From Aporrectodea caliginosa (lineage: Eukaryota > Annelida > Clitellata > Crassiclitellata > Lumbricidae), in contig JACEVL010000973.1 in assembly GCA_020284085.1 (NCBI GenBank), forward strand, positions 216,001 through 280,000: 64,000 bases of DNA, read 5' to 3'. Position 1 is the first letter of the stretch; each line of letters starts with the position of its first letter. Positions 9,966 to 21,959 of the stretch are shown here, in pieces. The position numbers were made by a program, and so were the translations under genes. The notes below the pieces were generated by a model. It was not told the DNA's origin. It did not search any database and saw only the letters and a list, made by a program, of their open reading frames with translations.

Positions 9966-11387
9966 GCCTATTTTGCAACAAATGAGTCAATTTATATTTT
10001 TTAAACTTTCTTTTTAGAACTACCGCCCCAGCTAATTATCTATCTACATGTAAAGACAAAAAACTAATATATAGCATAAATGTCGAGTAGAAAACTACGA
10101 AATATTCTAGTACCGTTGTCTGAATCGATTCACAGCTATGCTCCTGTAACTTGCACTTCCATTATCGTATAGTCTTGGCACTTCGATGATATTCGAAGTT
10201 TTGAAGTTTTTTGCTTCGCCTACAGATCTCGAATAATGACAATTACTCTCTTTATCGCTAAAGTATTATGTTGAATTTATACAGAGGTTTCTGTTCTGGA
10301 GTTTTGCATTGTAGACCTACACTGTAAGGTATGCGGAGTTTTCCATTGTTATTACCTGAGCGAATTTGATTTGTTAGGCAATTAAGTAAACCTATAGAGT
10401 TACTAATAAGCTAAACCTACAAAGAAAAATATCGCAAATGCATCATCTCATTACAGACAGTTACAATTATTAGTTATTACTACCACCAAATTTTACCTTT
10501 GTTGTTATGTAAGAAGCAGCGCAGCGCCAACACAAAAACGACCAAAGTTTCTCTGTCTTACTTCGCCTTCGTTTCAGCCGTTTTCAACTTTATTAGCTCG
10601 AAAACGCACTTTGCACCTTTCAGACGAAAGTTTTATGATACCAACAGGTAGAAATGTATCTAGCAGCCTAGCGCAAACAAAATTTCACATGTTAGGCAAA
10701 CAATAGAGTTTCTTCCGATAAACAGAGCCAGCCTAATCATAAATGAGAATTTACCGCAAGAACCGTCCAATACACTAAACTGGTATTCATGCAGTGGCAG
10801 GTTAATGTGCAAGATAACGATACACACAGGTAAAATAATGAATTCATGACAGAGGTGAGTAAAAATGAAACTATGAGCAGTGAAATCCTCTGGAAACGAA
10901 TGGTCTTTCTGCGATCAAATCAAATTATAGCTGGTCATGAAATTATATTATATTGTAATATTGTAATCGCAAATATAATTGGCTCCGCTTCAAAAGGAGC
11001 TCCTCATAGGAGCTTCAGACCTAAGAACTGCGTTCACAAAGAAAGATTACCGGTACTTATCTCGGACTCCTAAACCTCATGTGGCTGCCTGGCAGGTCGC
11101 GACTCGCGAAGCCATCATTCCTTACTTTTTTCTCAAAGCAACGATAAATATACGTATTTTATAATTACAAATATTAAAAAATAAAGGTGGCTGTTAGAAA
11201 CTGTAGTCTTAGGCATAAAGATTAGACTACAGGTAGAAATTTGATTAGGCCTACTCCTATCCATGCTTAGTGGAGTGCTACTTCAGTTGTTCATTAGCTT
11301 CAGTGCATAGACGGCATAAGTTTCACGTTAATTTATTTATACTAGTGAATTATTTAAAGCCGATCCTTCGTATCATTGCAGCATTTA
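9966..11387. other. non-coding stretch, no feature recognised
   Basis: Mostly AT-rich, with short open stretches at 10846-11164 that show no recognisable domain, codon bias or splice pattern. I see nothing to annotate. Confidence 0.5.
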
Positions 11388-11395
11388 AGCTTTAA

Positions 11396-12502
11396 CCCTC
11401 GGGCTACCAAGGGGGAGGGTGGTTGCCACCCCCCTAGGTTTTTCCATCTCAAACTTTTTCAGTATGGAATCAAAATTTGACCTTTTATGTAGCTGTAGGG
11501 GGTTCATTTACACACGTTTTGAGGTAAAATGTGAGATGATATCTCACACCGTTCAAAAGTTATACCCAATATACCCGAGGCTACCCCCTAGATTTTCGAC
11601 TATATCTTATCCGTCATATAATATTAAGAGACACAAATTATACCATTCTATATAGGGAATGTGGGGCTACATTTCTATGGTCACTGAGTTGACCTGAGAC
11701 AACCGGAAGTGCTCAAAATAAATTAAAATGTATGAAAATAGGATACACTTTCACACATTTTTCATGTTTTTTCGATTATAACGTATTCATAATTTATTTT
11801 TGAAGAGAAATCAATTATGGCGTTGCATAGAAGACACGTAGTGCTATTTTTTCACACTGATTAATTTGTTTTTGATGACCGGAAGTGTTCAAAATAAATA
11901 ATAATACGCGTAATATGCGTGAAAAATGGCTGAATGGAAGCACTCCCCCTTAGTTTTTTGTCTGCAGCATATTCGTTTGTTTTCCTGGAAGAGAAACAAA
12001 GATATCATTCTTTAGAGGAATGTAGGGCTTCATTTGCATAACATCTTTGTCTTTTGAATACCGGAAGTGATCAAAATAAATAATAATACGCGTAATCTGT
12101 GTGAAAATGGCTGAATACGGCATTACAACGTAAACCGATATATATGTATGGATATATATTATGGATGTACATTTATACTATATAAACATGTGTAGGGATG
12201 ATTGTGTGTATCTTTTATACATAGATCAGTTTCAAAAACACATAACTTATATTTGTTTATCCAAAAGTAAAAATGTACGCAACAATATTTCACTAATTAA
12301 TGGGTTCCATTGTTAAAAGTGATGTAATTTCGAGGTGCATTCACATAATGTACAACTAAATATACCATTCTGTGCAGAAATGAATGCTGAATCCATTGCT
12401 ATATTACAAGTTATAATATGTGAAACCAAACACGAAATCCAGGTGGTGGTAACCACCCCCCCTTGGTAGTCCGTGTTACAAAAAAGCTTGGTAGCCCTAG
12501 GG
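11396..12502. mobile_element. CCCT-ended DNA transposon, piggyBac-like copy 1
   Basis: Left end TTTAA|CCCTCGGGCTACCAAG and right end CTTGGTAGCCCTAGGG are inverted. Subterminal GGTGGTTGCCACC-type palindromes follow. A TTAA borders both sides, as piggyBac requires, but the longer word AGCTTTAA (11388-11395, 12503-12510) also repeats exactly, so an 8 bp duplication is possible. The termini resemble those of the undoubted piggyBac element at 43602 (CCCTGCGACTACCA). A second, reversed copy is at about 52190-52953. No intact transposase. Confidence 0.6.
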
Positions 12503-12510
12503 AGCTTTAA

Positions 12511-13840
12511 TAATCTGATTCTAACACACTTGTAATTGTTTCAAAACAAAATTTACGCGACAAAATAGGAGCGCATTATCTCCAACTCCCGTGACCTGAC
12601 AATGGAACCTTTAAACAGACCGCTGAATGTCTGGCTAATACCAGGCTGTTACAACTTACGAGTAGCAGCACTATTCCGTGATGATGGTGTCTATGATTTC
12701 TGTCACTAGTCATGTCTAGCAAACATGCAGAGAAAACTGCTTTTGTTCACTACATGTAAGTCTACTATTTCATCATCGTCAAGTCATAATCATCATCATC
12801 TGAATCTCTGATACGAAAAGGTCTCCGCAATTAACATCCTCGTTTGTTCTTTCAGAGCCCGATCAAAATTCTTAGAGAAATGATTTGTTCAGTATTCTTC
12901 TATTAAAGGTCTATTTACTGTTTCAGTTAGTAACACTCAGCGATCAAATTCATCTATGTTAACCGAACTTGTTACTTCAGCATAGTTCTCGGCCTTTGCG
13001 AGCGCTGGTTTCATCCTGCATGGCTTGGTTAGGCCTCGGAACATTATGTTGCTTCATAATATGACATAACATTACATTAGACATAGACAATGTCAAAAAT
13101 TTGTTGTGCATCATAACCGGGCACGTTTCCTGCCACGCTATAACTGTACCATGAACCGAGGAAATGTTATTGAGTTTTGAAGATGTTTCCAGAAAATTTA
13201 TGCCAATATATTTCTAGAAACTCACTGTTATTCTTTAACAGCCATGCTAAGAAGAAGTTTTTACCTACAAACGAGTTTTTGAAAATAGCCTACATGCTGC
13301 AAATGTCGTAGACGAACTGAATTTCAATAGGTTGTACAACAGAAGACAAACCGCTGTAAACCACAATCGTGACGCTTTTCTCACCGTCACTAATATAATA
13401 ATCAATCAGTCAATCAAAATGTTTATTTTGCAACCAATTAAACAAAATTAAGTTTACATATAATTTCAGCACCGCTACGAAAAGGAGGCCTTAAATGGAT
13501 AAAGAATACCGCAAAGTAGGGACACCAAATTACAGATTACATTACATAAGTCATGGTGGCCTTTAAAGAAAGATTATCATTGCAAACACGCTTGCAGTGA
13601 CCAAAGGAATAGTGAAAGTGAAAGCAAAAATCAGAAAAGAAGCTAAATGAACCCAAAACGAGAAAACGAGGAAAGAAAAGAAAAAGCGACACTGAGTCAG
13701 TTGCTCAACACTGCTGAGTCAATGACTCAATATACAATTTAAAACAAAAATACTTAACTACTCAGTAGAGATTAGATAGGCCTGCTACCATGCATAAAAG
13801 GGGCGAAAGGTCAGACAAGGTCGTTTATAATACAGTACAC
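12511..13840. other. non-coding stretch
   Basis: No gene recognised. 13396-13440 has a AATCAATCAGTCAATCAAAA tract that looks like the tail of a minus-strand retroposon. 13790-13840 is the extreme 3' end of the LINE at 15270-15540, displaced by the hAT between them. Confidence 0.45.
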
Positions 13841-13848
13841 TGTATAAG

Positions 13849-15269
13849 TAGACCTGGGAGTCGACCCCAATAAGTCGACCCCAGTCGACTTGGGCATCCC
13901 AAGTCGAGTCGTTTATGCTTAGCGCAACTGACCCCCAAGTCGAATTTGTACAGAAAAGTGACCTCAAGTTGTTTTCTACACAAGTCGACTTAAACCGACT
14001 TGGAACACAAACAAATCTAAATTTATCTCGCCACACTAATGATCGTGAGGCCACGGCAGCATTTAAGCAGCTTTGTAGTGTTTTTAGAGTGAAAAAGCGT
14101 TTTAAAGACCTATATATAGTGTGTTAGGGTTATAGTTGAGCGGGCGGTCAGCGCCGCTTGTCTTACGTATACATTGACTGAATATAGCTTGTACTGAGCA
14201 CGTGCTAATAGCGCGGGAGAGGTTAGAAATTGCTGATTACAGTCGATTTGAATAATGCAGTTGTCTTAATACAGTTAGAGCTGTATTTTGAGAGTGAAGT
14301 GTCAAGAAATATGGTTGATTTATGTTGACGATGTACATTGAATTGATGTGTTGAAGATAAAAGTTGATTTTCATCTCATTTGAAAGAGTAAGAAGAAATA
14401 TTCAAAAATGCAGAACGGTACGTACTGCGATATTATTTTTTATTATCGACGCCGGTTGCGGCGGTTGGGCTAAGCAGTTACTTAGGCCTACTTATTTTTT
14501 TATCGGTGTCGATTTATCTGTATCATGAGTTATTATAATATGTTGAAGCGTCACACATACGTTTCATAAAAATGGCGAATCGAAATGTTAATAATTATAA
14601 ATGTTAGCACGTCTGCCTTATCAAGAGCTGAACGCGCACAAATCATTGAACTTTTAGTCGCCAGTGCTTTCGACCCAAAGAAATCTGGATCTCATACTAA
14701 TCAATCGATCGTTTTGCGCTATTTTGGTGCACTGCATTAGTCGTTTGCAGACGGAAAAACTTGTATTAGACAATCATCGACTTTATTGTCGGTGACGTGG
14801 TAGTACTGTAGGATGATACTCATGCATTGCTATTTGAATGACGTTAGTGGCCAAATAATTATGACAACAGAATTAAACTGTTCATTATTAAACGCCATTC
14901 TGTGCAACCAGTCCGCGGTCCCTGCAGGTTCTTCTGTTAACCCATTAGAGCATTACAAAACTGTTCAAACACAAACAGCTTAAAATACGCCTAATAAGCA
15001 ATTTTATTCATCAGGTGTTGAGATCTCATTACTCCTTAGTATAAGAAATTATAATGCTTGCCAGGCAAACTAGCATGCCATTTTGTATTATTAGCCGTAC
15101 GTACTCGTAATTACCATGTCAGAAGTCGATTTTAAGTCGGAAGTTAGTTGTTTTTCTGCCAAGTCGGGTCAAGTCGTTTTGACTCCAAGTTGTCGACTTC
15201 AAGTCGACCTCAAGTCACTTTAGGGTCAAGTGGGGTCAGATTGGCTGACCAAAGTGACTCCCAGGTCTA
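13849..15269. mobile_element. hAT element D with AAGTCGAC subterminal repeats
   Basis: Ends TAGACCTGGGAGTC and GACTCCCAGGTCTA are inverted; TGTATAAG flanks both sides exactly (13841-13848 and 15270-15277). Many copies of AAGTCGAC or its complement crowd the first 200 bp and the last 150 bp, the layout of hAT subterminal transposase-binding repeats. The middle has no transposase, so it is non-autonomous. It sits in the C-terminal codons of a minus-strand LINE; removing it and one duplication restores LINE codons up to a stop. Confidence 0.8.
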
Positions 15270-15540
15270 TGTATAAGGTAGGTGCTTAATTTGTTTTTGA
15301 ACACCAAGATGCTGGGGGATAAGCGTATTTCCAGAGGAATTTTTCCCCAGATTGATTTAATAGAGAAGAGGCGTGTATTCGTGCGGGCATAGGTGCGGCG
15401 ATAAGAGCTAGAGTTTCTAGTAAAATACGGATGGACCTGAGATGAGAGTTGAAAGTAATGTTTGTAAATAGAAGGCAGAAGGTTTCGGTCAAAACGATAC
15501 ATAAATTCCCCAATTTGAAAAATACCAATTTGGTCAATTT
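15270..15540 (-). pseudogene. LINE C-terminus (CR1/Jockey-like) interrupted by element D
   Basis: Minus-strand frames give FDRNLLPSIYKHYFQLSS, PYFTRNSSSYR and WGKIPLEIRLSPSILVFKNK, a standard LINE C-terminal block (short IYK start, TRNSS, W..LP..L.., FK..L..YL). The frame passes the hAT insertion and ends ...TYLIQCTVL, stop, at 13800-13840. Only the end of the protein remains. Confidence 0.6.
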
Positions 15541-16400
15541 TTAAATTTTGAAGGGTTGTGACGATGTGAGCAGTGTGAGAGCCATATGGAACCTCTGCAA
15601 CCAGACGGATAGCAGGGTTCCTAGACGGTGACTATGCGATGCACGCCGATCCACTATGCAAACACTAGATTGCTTTCTAAAGCCTACCATACACCGAACC
15701 TTGCTGAATGGACTCCGTAATCCGTATAAAGACGTTGAACAATTTCTTCGCAAACATATGCCTCGAGCCTCAGAGTTAGGTATATTTAAATCACATGCCA
15801 AGTAAGTGCAAAAATAGATAAGTGCAGATCCATTGCTTTTTCCTTGTTTGATAGAATGCGTTTGTATTTCAGCATCTACTTGCACGGGATCATCATCCTG
15901 ACAGCGTTCCAACATCCGATGCCAACCTGTTCCACTCACAACACGACCCATTCTGGATGACTCTGCAATAAATTGATGCTAGCCAGTAGCTGCTGTAGTT
16001 GTGTTAGTCAAAGGATCGACTGCCATAGCCACTACCACCACCGCCGCCTTGGCCGGTTTTACCAAGATTATCATGACCCTGCGGTTATTTTTATCTAGAT
16101 TTGTTTAGTAATTTGTTCCTTTTTCACTCTAGATGCAGTTTTTGTAATATACATTCATTGGAAACTTCTACAAGATAAGACTTTTCCTGTCATTGAGAAA
16201 AGGTCTCTTTCTTGGAGGTTTAAGGGTTATAGATATTTTTGCTATTAATTTTTACTTATAATATTTTGTTTATTATTACCATTGCTTTTTTAGTCTTAAT
16301 GAGGTTCATATGACCAACGGTCCATGATACACGGCGCGCAGTGTCTTAACAATGAGGCTGCTGAGACTGCGAGTGTGCATCTGTGGCCTGCTGCAGTGTA
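15541..16400. other. unassigned stretch
   Basis: A 136-codon open frame at 15541-15951 (minus) and a shorter one on the plus strand show no domain I recognise. The rest has no feature. Confidence 0.35.
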
Positions 16401-16409
16401 GACAGCCAG

Positions 16410-16436
16410 GGAGTGAGTGGGTGGGTGGGTGGGTGG
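16410..16436. repeat. GGGT microsatellite
   Basis: Six or so tandem GGGTG/GGGT units. Confidence 0.7.
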
Positions 16437-16548
16437 GGTTCCGTTGCCGAATCCAGTGCCAAATAATTCAGTGCCTCATGAACAGAAAAATGATCCTTCT
16501 GGCCAGTCACTATAAATGGCTGTAGACAGTGAGTTTTATTGATATCAT

Positions 16549-16580
16549 AACCCTAACCCTAACCCTAACCCTAACCCTAA
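16549..16580 (-). repeat. interstitial telomeric repeat
   Basis: Five consecutive CCCTAA units, i.e. TTAGGG on the minus strand, the animal telomere repeat. It is short and internal, flanked by unique sequence. Confidence 0.85.
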
Positions 16581-16762
16581 ACCATAGCACTAATAACAGT
16601 CAGCCATAGAACTAAAAACCGTCAAACACGGAAGTTTCCATTCAATTGGCCACTAGTGTAGTTGTTCATTGGTATGAAACAGGTAGACACACCGCTATCT
16701 GATACATATCGTAATAGGAAAGTTTAGAGTGAGTGTAGTGTTTTTAGTCATACAATGTCAAA

Positions 16763-17660
16763 TTAGCCTATGTTATTACCGAGATAGCTTCTATATAGGG
16801 CTCGAGGTATAAATTGTCTATCGTCTTTCGGAGGCAATGTGTAGTTATGTGGACGAGGTCGTAGAAGATATTTTCTGTTAACAACAGGAGGAAATAGTCC
16901 TCGAAGAACGTGGTGGTCACATCTGATAACGGCAGCCAAGGGACGCTCGTCAGCATGTTTGGCCATGTCCTCTGCCGTAGGAGAATCATCCCTGAGGTAT
17001 CCTGTTCTTCATAATCTCCTCAGAAATCTCTCAACTCTAGCTCGATCATCTGCAGAAGTGAAAACCCAACCAGACAGGAGCAGCATGCACTGTTCTAGCC
17101 ACGGTGGTTTCTCGAGTCACCTCTTGCAGGGCCATTGCGTAAATCGATGTGATCTTAGGATGCGCAATGCATGAAGCGATCCTGAGCTGGCAGCCAAGAT
17201 CTCATCCACATGAGATGTGACACGAAGGTCTAAGCGAAGGGTGACTCCAAGAATCTTCAGTGTTGAGACTCAAGTCAGTCCATCAACGGGCTACGGGATA
17301 GGTCCACCATCTCGACGCAGGACTATCATTTCTTTTGTCTTGTCACTGTTCAGTCGAAGGTTGTTCAGGGTGGCCCGGCGTGTTACAGCTTGTACCTGTT
17401 CTCCGATTGTGTCACGCATCGACGCCCCGATTAATAAGTACGTATCATTCGCGTACTTTACGATGCGTTTCTCGGAGTTTTGTGCTTTCAGGTCCGAGGC
17501 GTTGACGATATAATTGGCTGGTCCAATCCCCGATCCCTGGACGATACTTGCGTTGATGGACCTGGCTGAGGACAGCCTCCTCTGGAATCGCGTAACGTGC
17601 CCTTGTCCTTGAAAAAGTGTTGAGAATCCAATTGTATATATTATCAGGTATGTCCAGACT
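16763..17660 (-). pseudogene. LINE reverse transcriptase relic (LRPRPH family)
   Basis: Minus-strand frames show CKLSSLDIPDNIYNWILNTF, then INASIVQGSGIGPANY (RT box QGSGIGP), YANDTYLLI (YADD with D to N), LNNLRLNSDKTKEMIV, LKILGVTLRLDLRV, and a C-terminus with LLRPRPHNYTLPPKDDRQFI. Changes of frame and stops occur. It is the same family as 6310-6900, 21420-21845 and 41625-41880. The active-site Asp change and frameshifts show it is dead. Confidence 0.7.
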
Positions 17661-17712
17661 TGAAAGCTTGCACGCTAGGGTTGAATGACGGAGAATGGTG
17701 CATCAATTAAAT

Positions 17713-18466
17713 AGGCCCCACAGAAATTTGCGCCAAGAAATTGAAAAAATTGCGCGGCGAAAACGCTAATTTTGCGCGAATTTTGCGCGATGTAAAAATT
17801 GGTATTTTTTGCATGAATCAGTGTGCCAAAGTATTTAACAGTGTTTTCGTTATTTAGTGTATAGCTTGGCTTCCTAATAATTAGTGATGCTTGCAGAATT
17901 TTTACACTGACTGACAAGTTTCTTGTATGATCAGTCACCAGGATGGTAGCCCTTCATCTTCGTATGTAACGTCTATGAATTCATGTGCTCGATAACGAGC
18001 CGACACATTGGCACTATGCGAAGGGTCACGCACGCTGTTGCTTGACTGCTTTGGGCACATAGGCCTACTCTAACGAATTTTGTCGCAGTCAAGTTTTAGA
18101 ATTTTTTAGACTAAGAGTCATTAAAAACAGAAACATATTCCTTAACTACTAATTCCTCTATAACTTCAATACCATAGTCCCATTCCGTTGTTTTTTCAAT
18201 TGTCGCTCAACCATCGACATCTATATTTAGATCGACGCTACGGTTGCTGTGTTGAATTTACTACGCATCGCAGTGGATTTTTAGTTATTTAAAGTCCGAT
18301 TGCGCAAATTACGAACACAAATTACGAATCAAGTGAAGAAAACAGCGATCTGTTCTGATATTTTGCGCGAAAATTGCGCACATTCCTAATCTTTGCGCCA
18401 TTGCGCGATAATTAGATTTTTGCGCGAAAATTGCGCGGCGCAGAATCGCGAATTTCTGGAGGGCCT
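17713..18466. mobile_element. hAT-like MITE E with TTTGCGCGAA repeats
   Basis: Ends AGGCCCCACAGAAATTTGCG and CGAATTTCTGGAGGGCCT are inverted; flanks AATTAAAT (17705-17712) and AATTAAAC (18467-18474) match in 7 of 8. Subterminal arrays of TTTGCGCGAA occur at both ends. No coding sequence. It lies directly upstream (on the minus strand) of the LINE relic at 16763. Confidence 0.65.
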
Positions 18467-18586
18467 AATTAAACTCATACTTTGATGGATCGAGCCATTC
18501 ACTCTGATTAACACCTTGTTCACAGTAAACTTTAACACCACTCAGACTGGCGTGCGATTGTCATATGAGACCCTTCAAGCAAATGT

Positions 18587-19340
18587 TTAAAGATAAACAC
18601 ACATAAATATATACATACATGCATGCATACATGCACGCATGCATACAAATATGCATATAGATAATTCATTCTTTCGTTCTTCAGCCTCTTCAGCCAGTTT
18701 CTCAATGAAGTGCAATCTCACTTTTTCACTGTTCGTGGTCCACGACATATCTTTAATCAATTGAACTTTCTCATCGTAACCTGCTTGAACTGCCTTTTCC
18801 TTCGCTGCATTACATAATTTTGTTTGCGCAATCTTTCCTCCACCTGTGCTCGAGAATCCAGACTTCAATAAAGTATCAATTTCTGTTATGTAATCCTGTT
18901 CATTTTGTTTTAAGATTTCACTTGGTTTATTCTGACTCTCCCAACGTTTCTGCAGATCCACCATCTTCCTCCTAAACCGTTGTAGAGCATACATTTGAAG
19001 ATTGATCTTGAATGCATCATGGAGCTTCATATGAAATCTGCCCTCCAATCTTTTAATTACATCGGGAAATTTGGCTTTATTATCACTCACCATTCCTTCT
19101 TCGAAGTCCAATCCAGTTTTACAGAATTCCACACATCTACTTCCAAACACAGTGTCAATCAAATCATTTATTGAACTCATCAAATTATTCAGTTGATCTT
19201 GGCAGAGTTTATAGTCAAATTGTAGTTTATAGTTCACACGTTTCACGGCTTCCATGTTACCTTGCAGGGCCATGTTCCAGAATGAATTAATGGCTTTTGA
19301 TTTGATGGACGAACGTGATTTCGTTTTCTAAGTCCTTTAG
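18587..19340 (-). pseudogene. TRIM-like coiled-coil region
   Basis: A 228-codon minus-strand frame (start at 19273; the same frame is open a little further upstream, INSFWNMALQ). It is rich in heptad-like Leu/Ile/Lys/Glu: NYKLQFDYKLCQDQLNNLM, FPDVIKRLEGRFHMKLHDAF, LQRFRRKMVDLQKRW, and NSEKVRLHFIEKLAEEAEER. The last 25 residues come from a CATA microsatellite and are probably beyond the true end. The segment follows the B-box array on the same strand, which is the order RING, B-box, coiled coil of TRIM proteins. One frame change separates it from the B-box codons, by indel or by an intron. I do not recognise the family of the coiled coil. Confidence 0.5.
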
Positions 19341-19399
19341 GACATTAGGAAATACTCCACTATATTCTCGATGCAATGTCTGATTTAACTTTGATGGGA

Positions 19400-20730
19400 T
19401 GTAAGTATGGTCACGGCAACGACAAGTCAAATTTTTCAAGGTCAACCTCATTCACAAGACCCTCTGCGACTTTGAAGGCAAATAATTGTGCTCCTTACTA
19501 ATGCATTTCATGCAGATGACTTGCTGACAGGTGAAACAGTAGAACTTAAGTTGATCCTTAATGTTAACACTACAAGTAGGCCTACGTGGACGTTTCCTTT
19601 TCTGCTGCATCTTTTGTTTAAAGCAACCACCTGATGCTCTCTGAATTTCTTCTGTCTTAAAAGTGAGCGATTACACTCTTCGCATTGGTTCTCTTGGCAT
19701 TCGATACAATACAGCGTAGCCTTCAACATCTCGGCTGTTTGATTTCCGGCGCACATGTCGCATATATTAAAACCTAAGTTTTCATTTTAGACTTAATTTA
19801 TTGCTCTCTTTAAATTGTCATCTGTCGGAACGTATTCGTGACATATGAATAAGTTTTGTTTTTTTATGTTCCTTGCTGGAGTAATTGCACTGTCGCACTC
19901 CATCCATACAGTGCAAGGTTGCGGCAGACAATGCATCTCTTAATTGACTGTTTTCCACACAAGCATCACAGATTACCTCTATATCTGGCGCTTTAACTAT
20001 CATTTGCAATTTTGCATGTTTGCCAATGTTTCTTTCATCTGGGTTTCAAGTACAGTAAGTTAATGGATTTTAAATAGCCTCTGCCTTTTGTGTTCCTTGT
20101 TTCAGTCCTCACACTGATATTCCTTGCATTCAAGGCAATAAAGAGTTGCAACAATGTTTTCTTTTTCAATCTCATTATTTTCTTTTCAGATATAACAGTA
20201 TACGTTTACTTCAGTTGAGTTAGGCATCTTGTTTGCTTTTAACAACTTTCTCTCATTTGGTCGTCTACAGTCACACACTGGTGGCTCTTCTTAATCTCTG
20301 TTTTGTTATGTTCCTTGTTGCAGTCATCACATTGGTTTTCATCGCAATAAGTGCAGTGCCAAGTAGCTGCGATCTTTACTCCTCCTATTTCACTGTTTTC
20401 TGCTCAGATATAACAGAATATGTCCTGAGTAGACCCAAGAATTTCTTTCATTTATATTAATGTATATTTCAGCTTATCATAAGTAAGTCTTACAATTATT
20501 TGATGGTCTTTGCTTAACGTCTGCCTTTTATGTTCTCTGCTGCAGTCTTCCCATTGGTTTTCGGTGCAATCAGTGCAATTTCAAGAAGCTACAATCTTTA
20601 CGTGTCCGTTTTCGCTATTCTCTGCGCAGATATCACAGAATATGTTTTCGTCAGTTGATCTAGACAAGGCATGTTATTTCATTTTCAGAAATACCAGTTT
20701 TAGAATTATCGGAAGACTTTGCTTTTTGAC
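19400..20730 (-). pseudogene. tandem B-box-like zinc-finger array (five or six units)
   Basis: Reading down the minus strand, a unit of about 200-240 bp repeats. Each has the form C-D-I-C-A-E-N-S, then a Leu/Tyr-C-x2-C pair, then E-x-C-N-K-E-H. Units: near 20680-20510 (FCDICAENSENGHVKI ... CTDCTENQWEDC); 20430-20240 (AENSEIGGVKI ... CTYCDENQCDDCNKEH); 20190-19990 (YCLECKEYQCED); 20009-19818 (VICDACVENSQLRD); 19775-19600 (YCIECQENQCEECNRS); then a B-box2-like finger at 19600-19490 (YCFTCQQVICMKC). In-frame stops occur in units 2 and 3 and frameshifts elsewhere. B-boxes act in E3 ligase scaffolding. Confidence 0.6.
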
Positions 20731-20849
20731 AAGTTTATAAGGTCTTGTAAAAAGCAGTCTTCCGTGAATTCTGAAACTGTCAAAGAAATATCAGATGAGA
20801 AAACCCGTAAAACCAGCGGAACTTTCAGAAAATATCGAAAGCGTAGACA

Positions 20850-21113
20850 TATTAAAAACACATACGTTCAACTACGGCAAGCCAAGTATGCTTTGGTAAT
20901 TCGCTCAATCCTCCCGCAGGAATATCAAAATGTCTTTCCACATATGGCACATTGTACTTTATTTCCTGACTGAGTCTTTTCCAAGCAATACAAGCAAAAG
21001 GTGTGCTCACATGGCAACAATCGCGGATCACTAAATATATCAATGCAAATGGGGCATGTCAACATGCCACTACTACGCATTGCTTCTCTTCTAGGATCTT
21101 CTTTAGCAGCCAT
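20850..21113 (-). pseudogene. RING finger exon of TRIM-like gene
   Basis: ATG at 21113 opens a RING-HC: Cys20, Cys23, Cys35, His37, Cys40, Cys43, Cys55, Cys58 (C-x2-C-x11-C-x-H-x2-C-x2-C-x11-C-x2-C), with LTCPICIDIFSDPRLLPCEH typical of TRIM E3 ligases that bind E2-ubiquitin. After TF the frame hits a stop; one extra T at about 20946 shifts it to DIPAGGLSELPKHTWLAVV, the expected TRIM continuation (F.IP..GL..LP.N). Thus a single-base frameshift, or a sequence error, breaks the gene right after the RING. The B-box array follows on the same strand. Confidence 0.75.
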
Positions 21114-21419
21114 GTTATTTCACTTTCTGAATTGCCCGGAACGTTTGCACATCTAAAGAACACCAAACATAAACTATTCAATACCTGAGTAAACGAAAAT
21201 TAGACTTTTATTGGCTTTTACTACGTTTGAAACTTACAAGTGATATAATATTAATATTATTGTCAAGATTTAAAAGTAGAATACAGAGCTCTGAAACTGA
21301 TTTCAAGCTCTGTATATTGTGTAACTTAATGATAATTGAATTAGACAAGTATAGCATGCAATGCATTGGTATCACACGGGTGCAGACTCTAAATATTCTG
21401 GGCGTTCTTCAGCCACATT

Positions 21420-21850
21420 AAGCATCTGACCATTAAAGCAAGGCAGTCCTTTTTCGCCCCTCGGATCATGAGGTCGCATGGCCTCTCGGGAGACAGCTTA
21501 TTTGATGTCGATCGTGCCACTATGATGCTGATTGCTCACCTGTGTGGTGGAGCTTTGTGAGAGGACAGGAACGGAAGGCCCTTAATTGAGATGATTATCT
21601 GGAGGCTGGTACGCCAGGGGTACTTACCTCTATCTTCTCCCTCATTTTAGACTCTTTACAGCAATGCGGATAGCAGACTCTTTGCCTGTAATCTGCTAAA
21701 TCCTTGTCATGTATTGCACAAATTGTTACCCCGATCAAGCAATCTCGCTACTCCCTGCGGCCATAACCGTGAGCTTCCAATGTTTGACAACCTAACTCAG
21801 AAATGCTTCCTTGCCCGGATGATAAAGAATATACTTACTTACTTTTACAA
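21420..21850 (+). pseudogene. LINE C-terminus with CTTA tail
   Basis: Plus-strand frames end with LNPCHVLHKLLPRSSNLATP, then HNRELPMFDNLTQKCFLARM and KNILTYF. This is the LRPRPH..LP....FI.RMLY end of the LINE family at 16763-17660, finished by the tail ATACTTACTTACTT. The same tail closes a fragment at 40200-40315. Confidence 0.55.
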
Positions 21851-21959
21851 ATAAACAAACTATGCTTTCCTTAAATCTGGCCATTTAAGCTCTTCATTTC
21901 CCCCCTATGACTAGCCCCAACTCTTGCTTCTCTGTGTTCTTCTGATATACCACAACGCC

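Noticed and set aside
15541..15951. 136-codon open frame, minus strand
   Set aside because: No recognisable motif on either strand; length alone is not enough in this composition. Left as unassigned.
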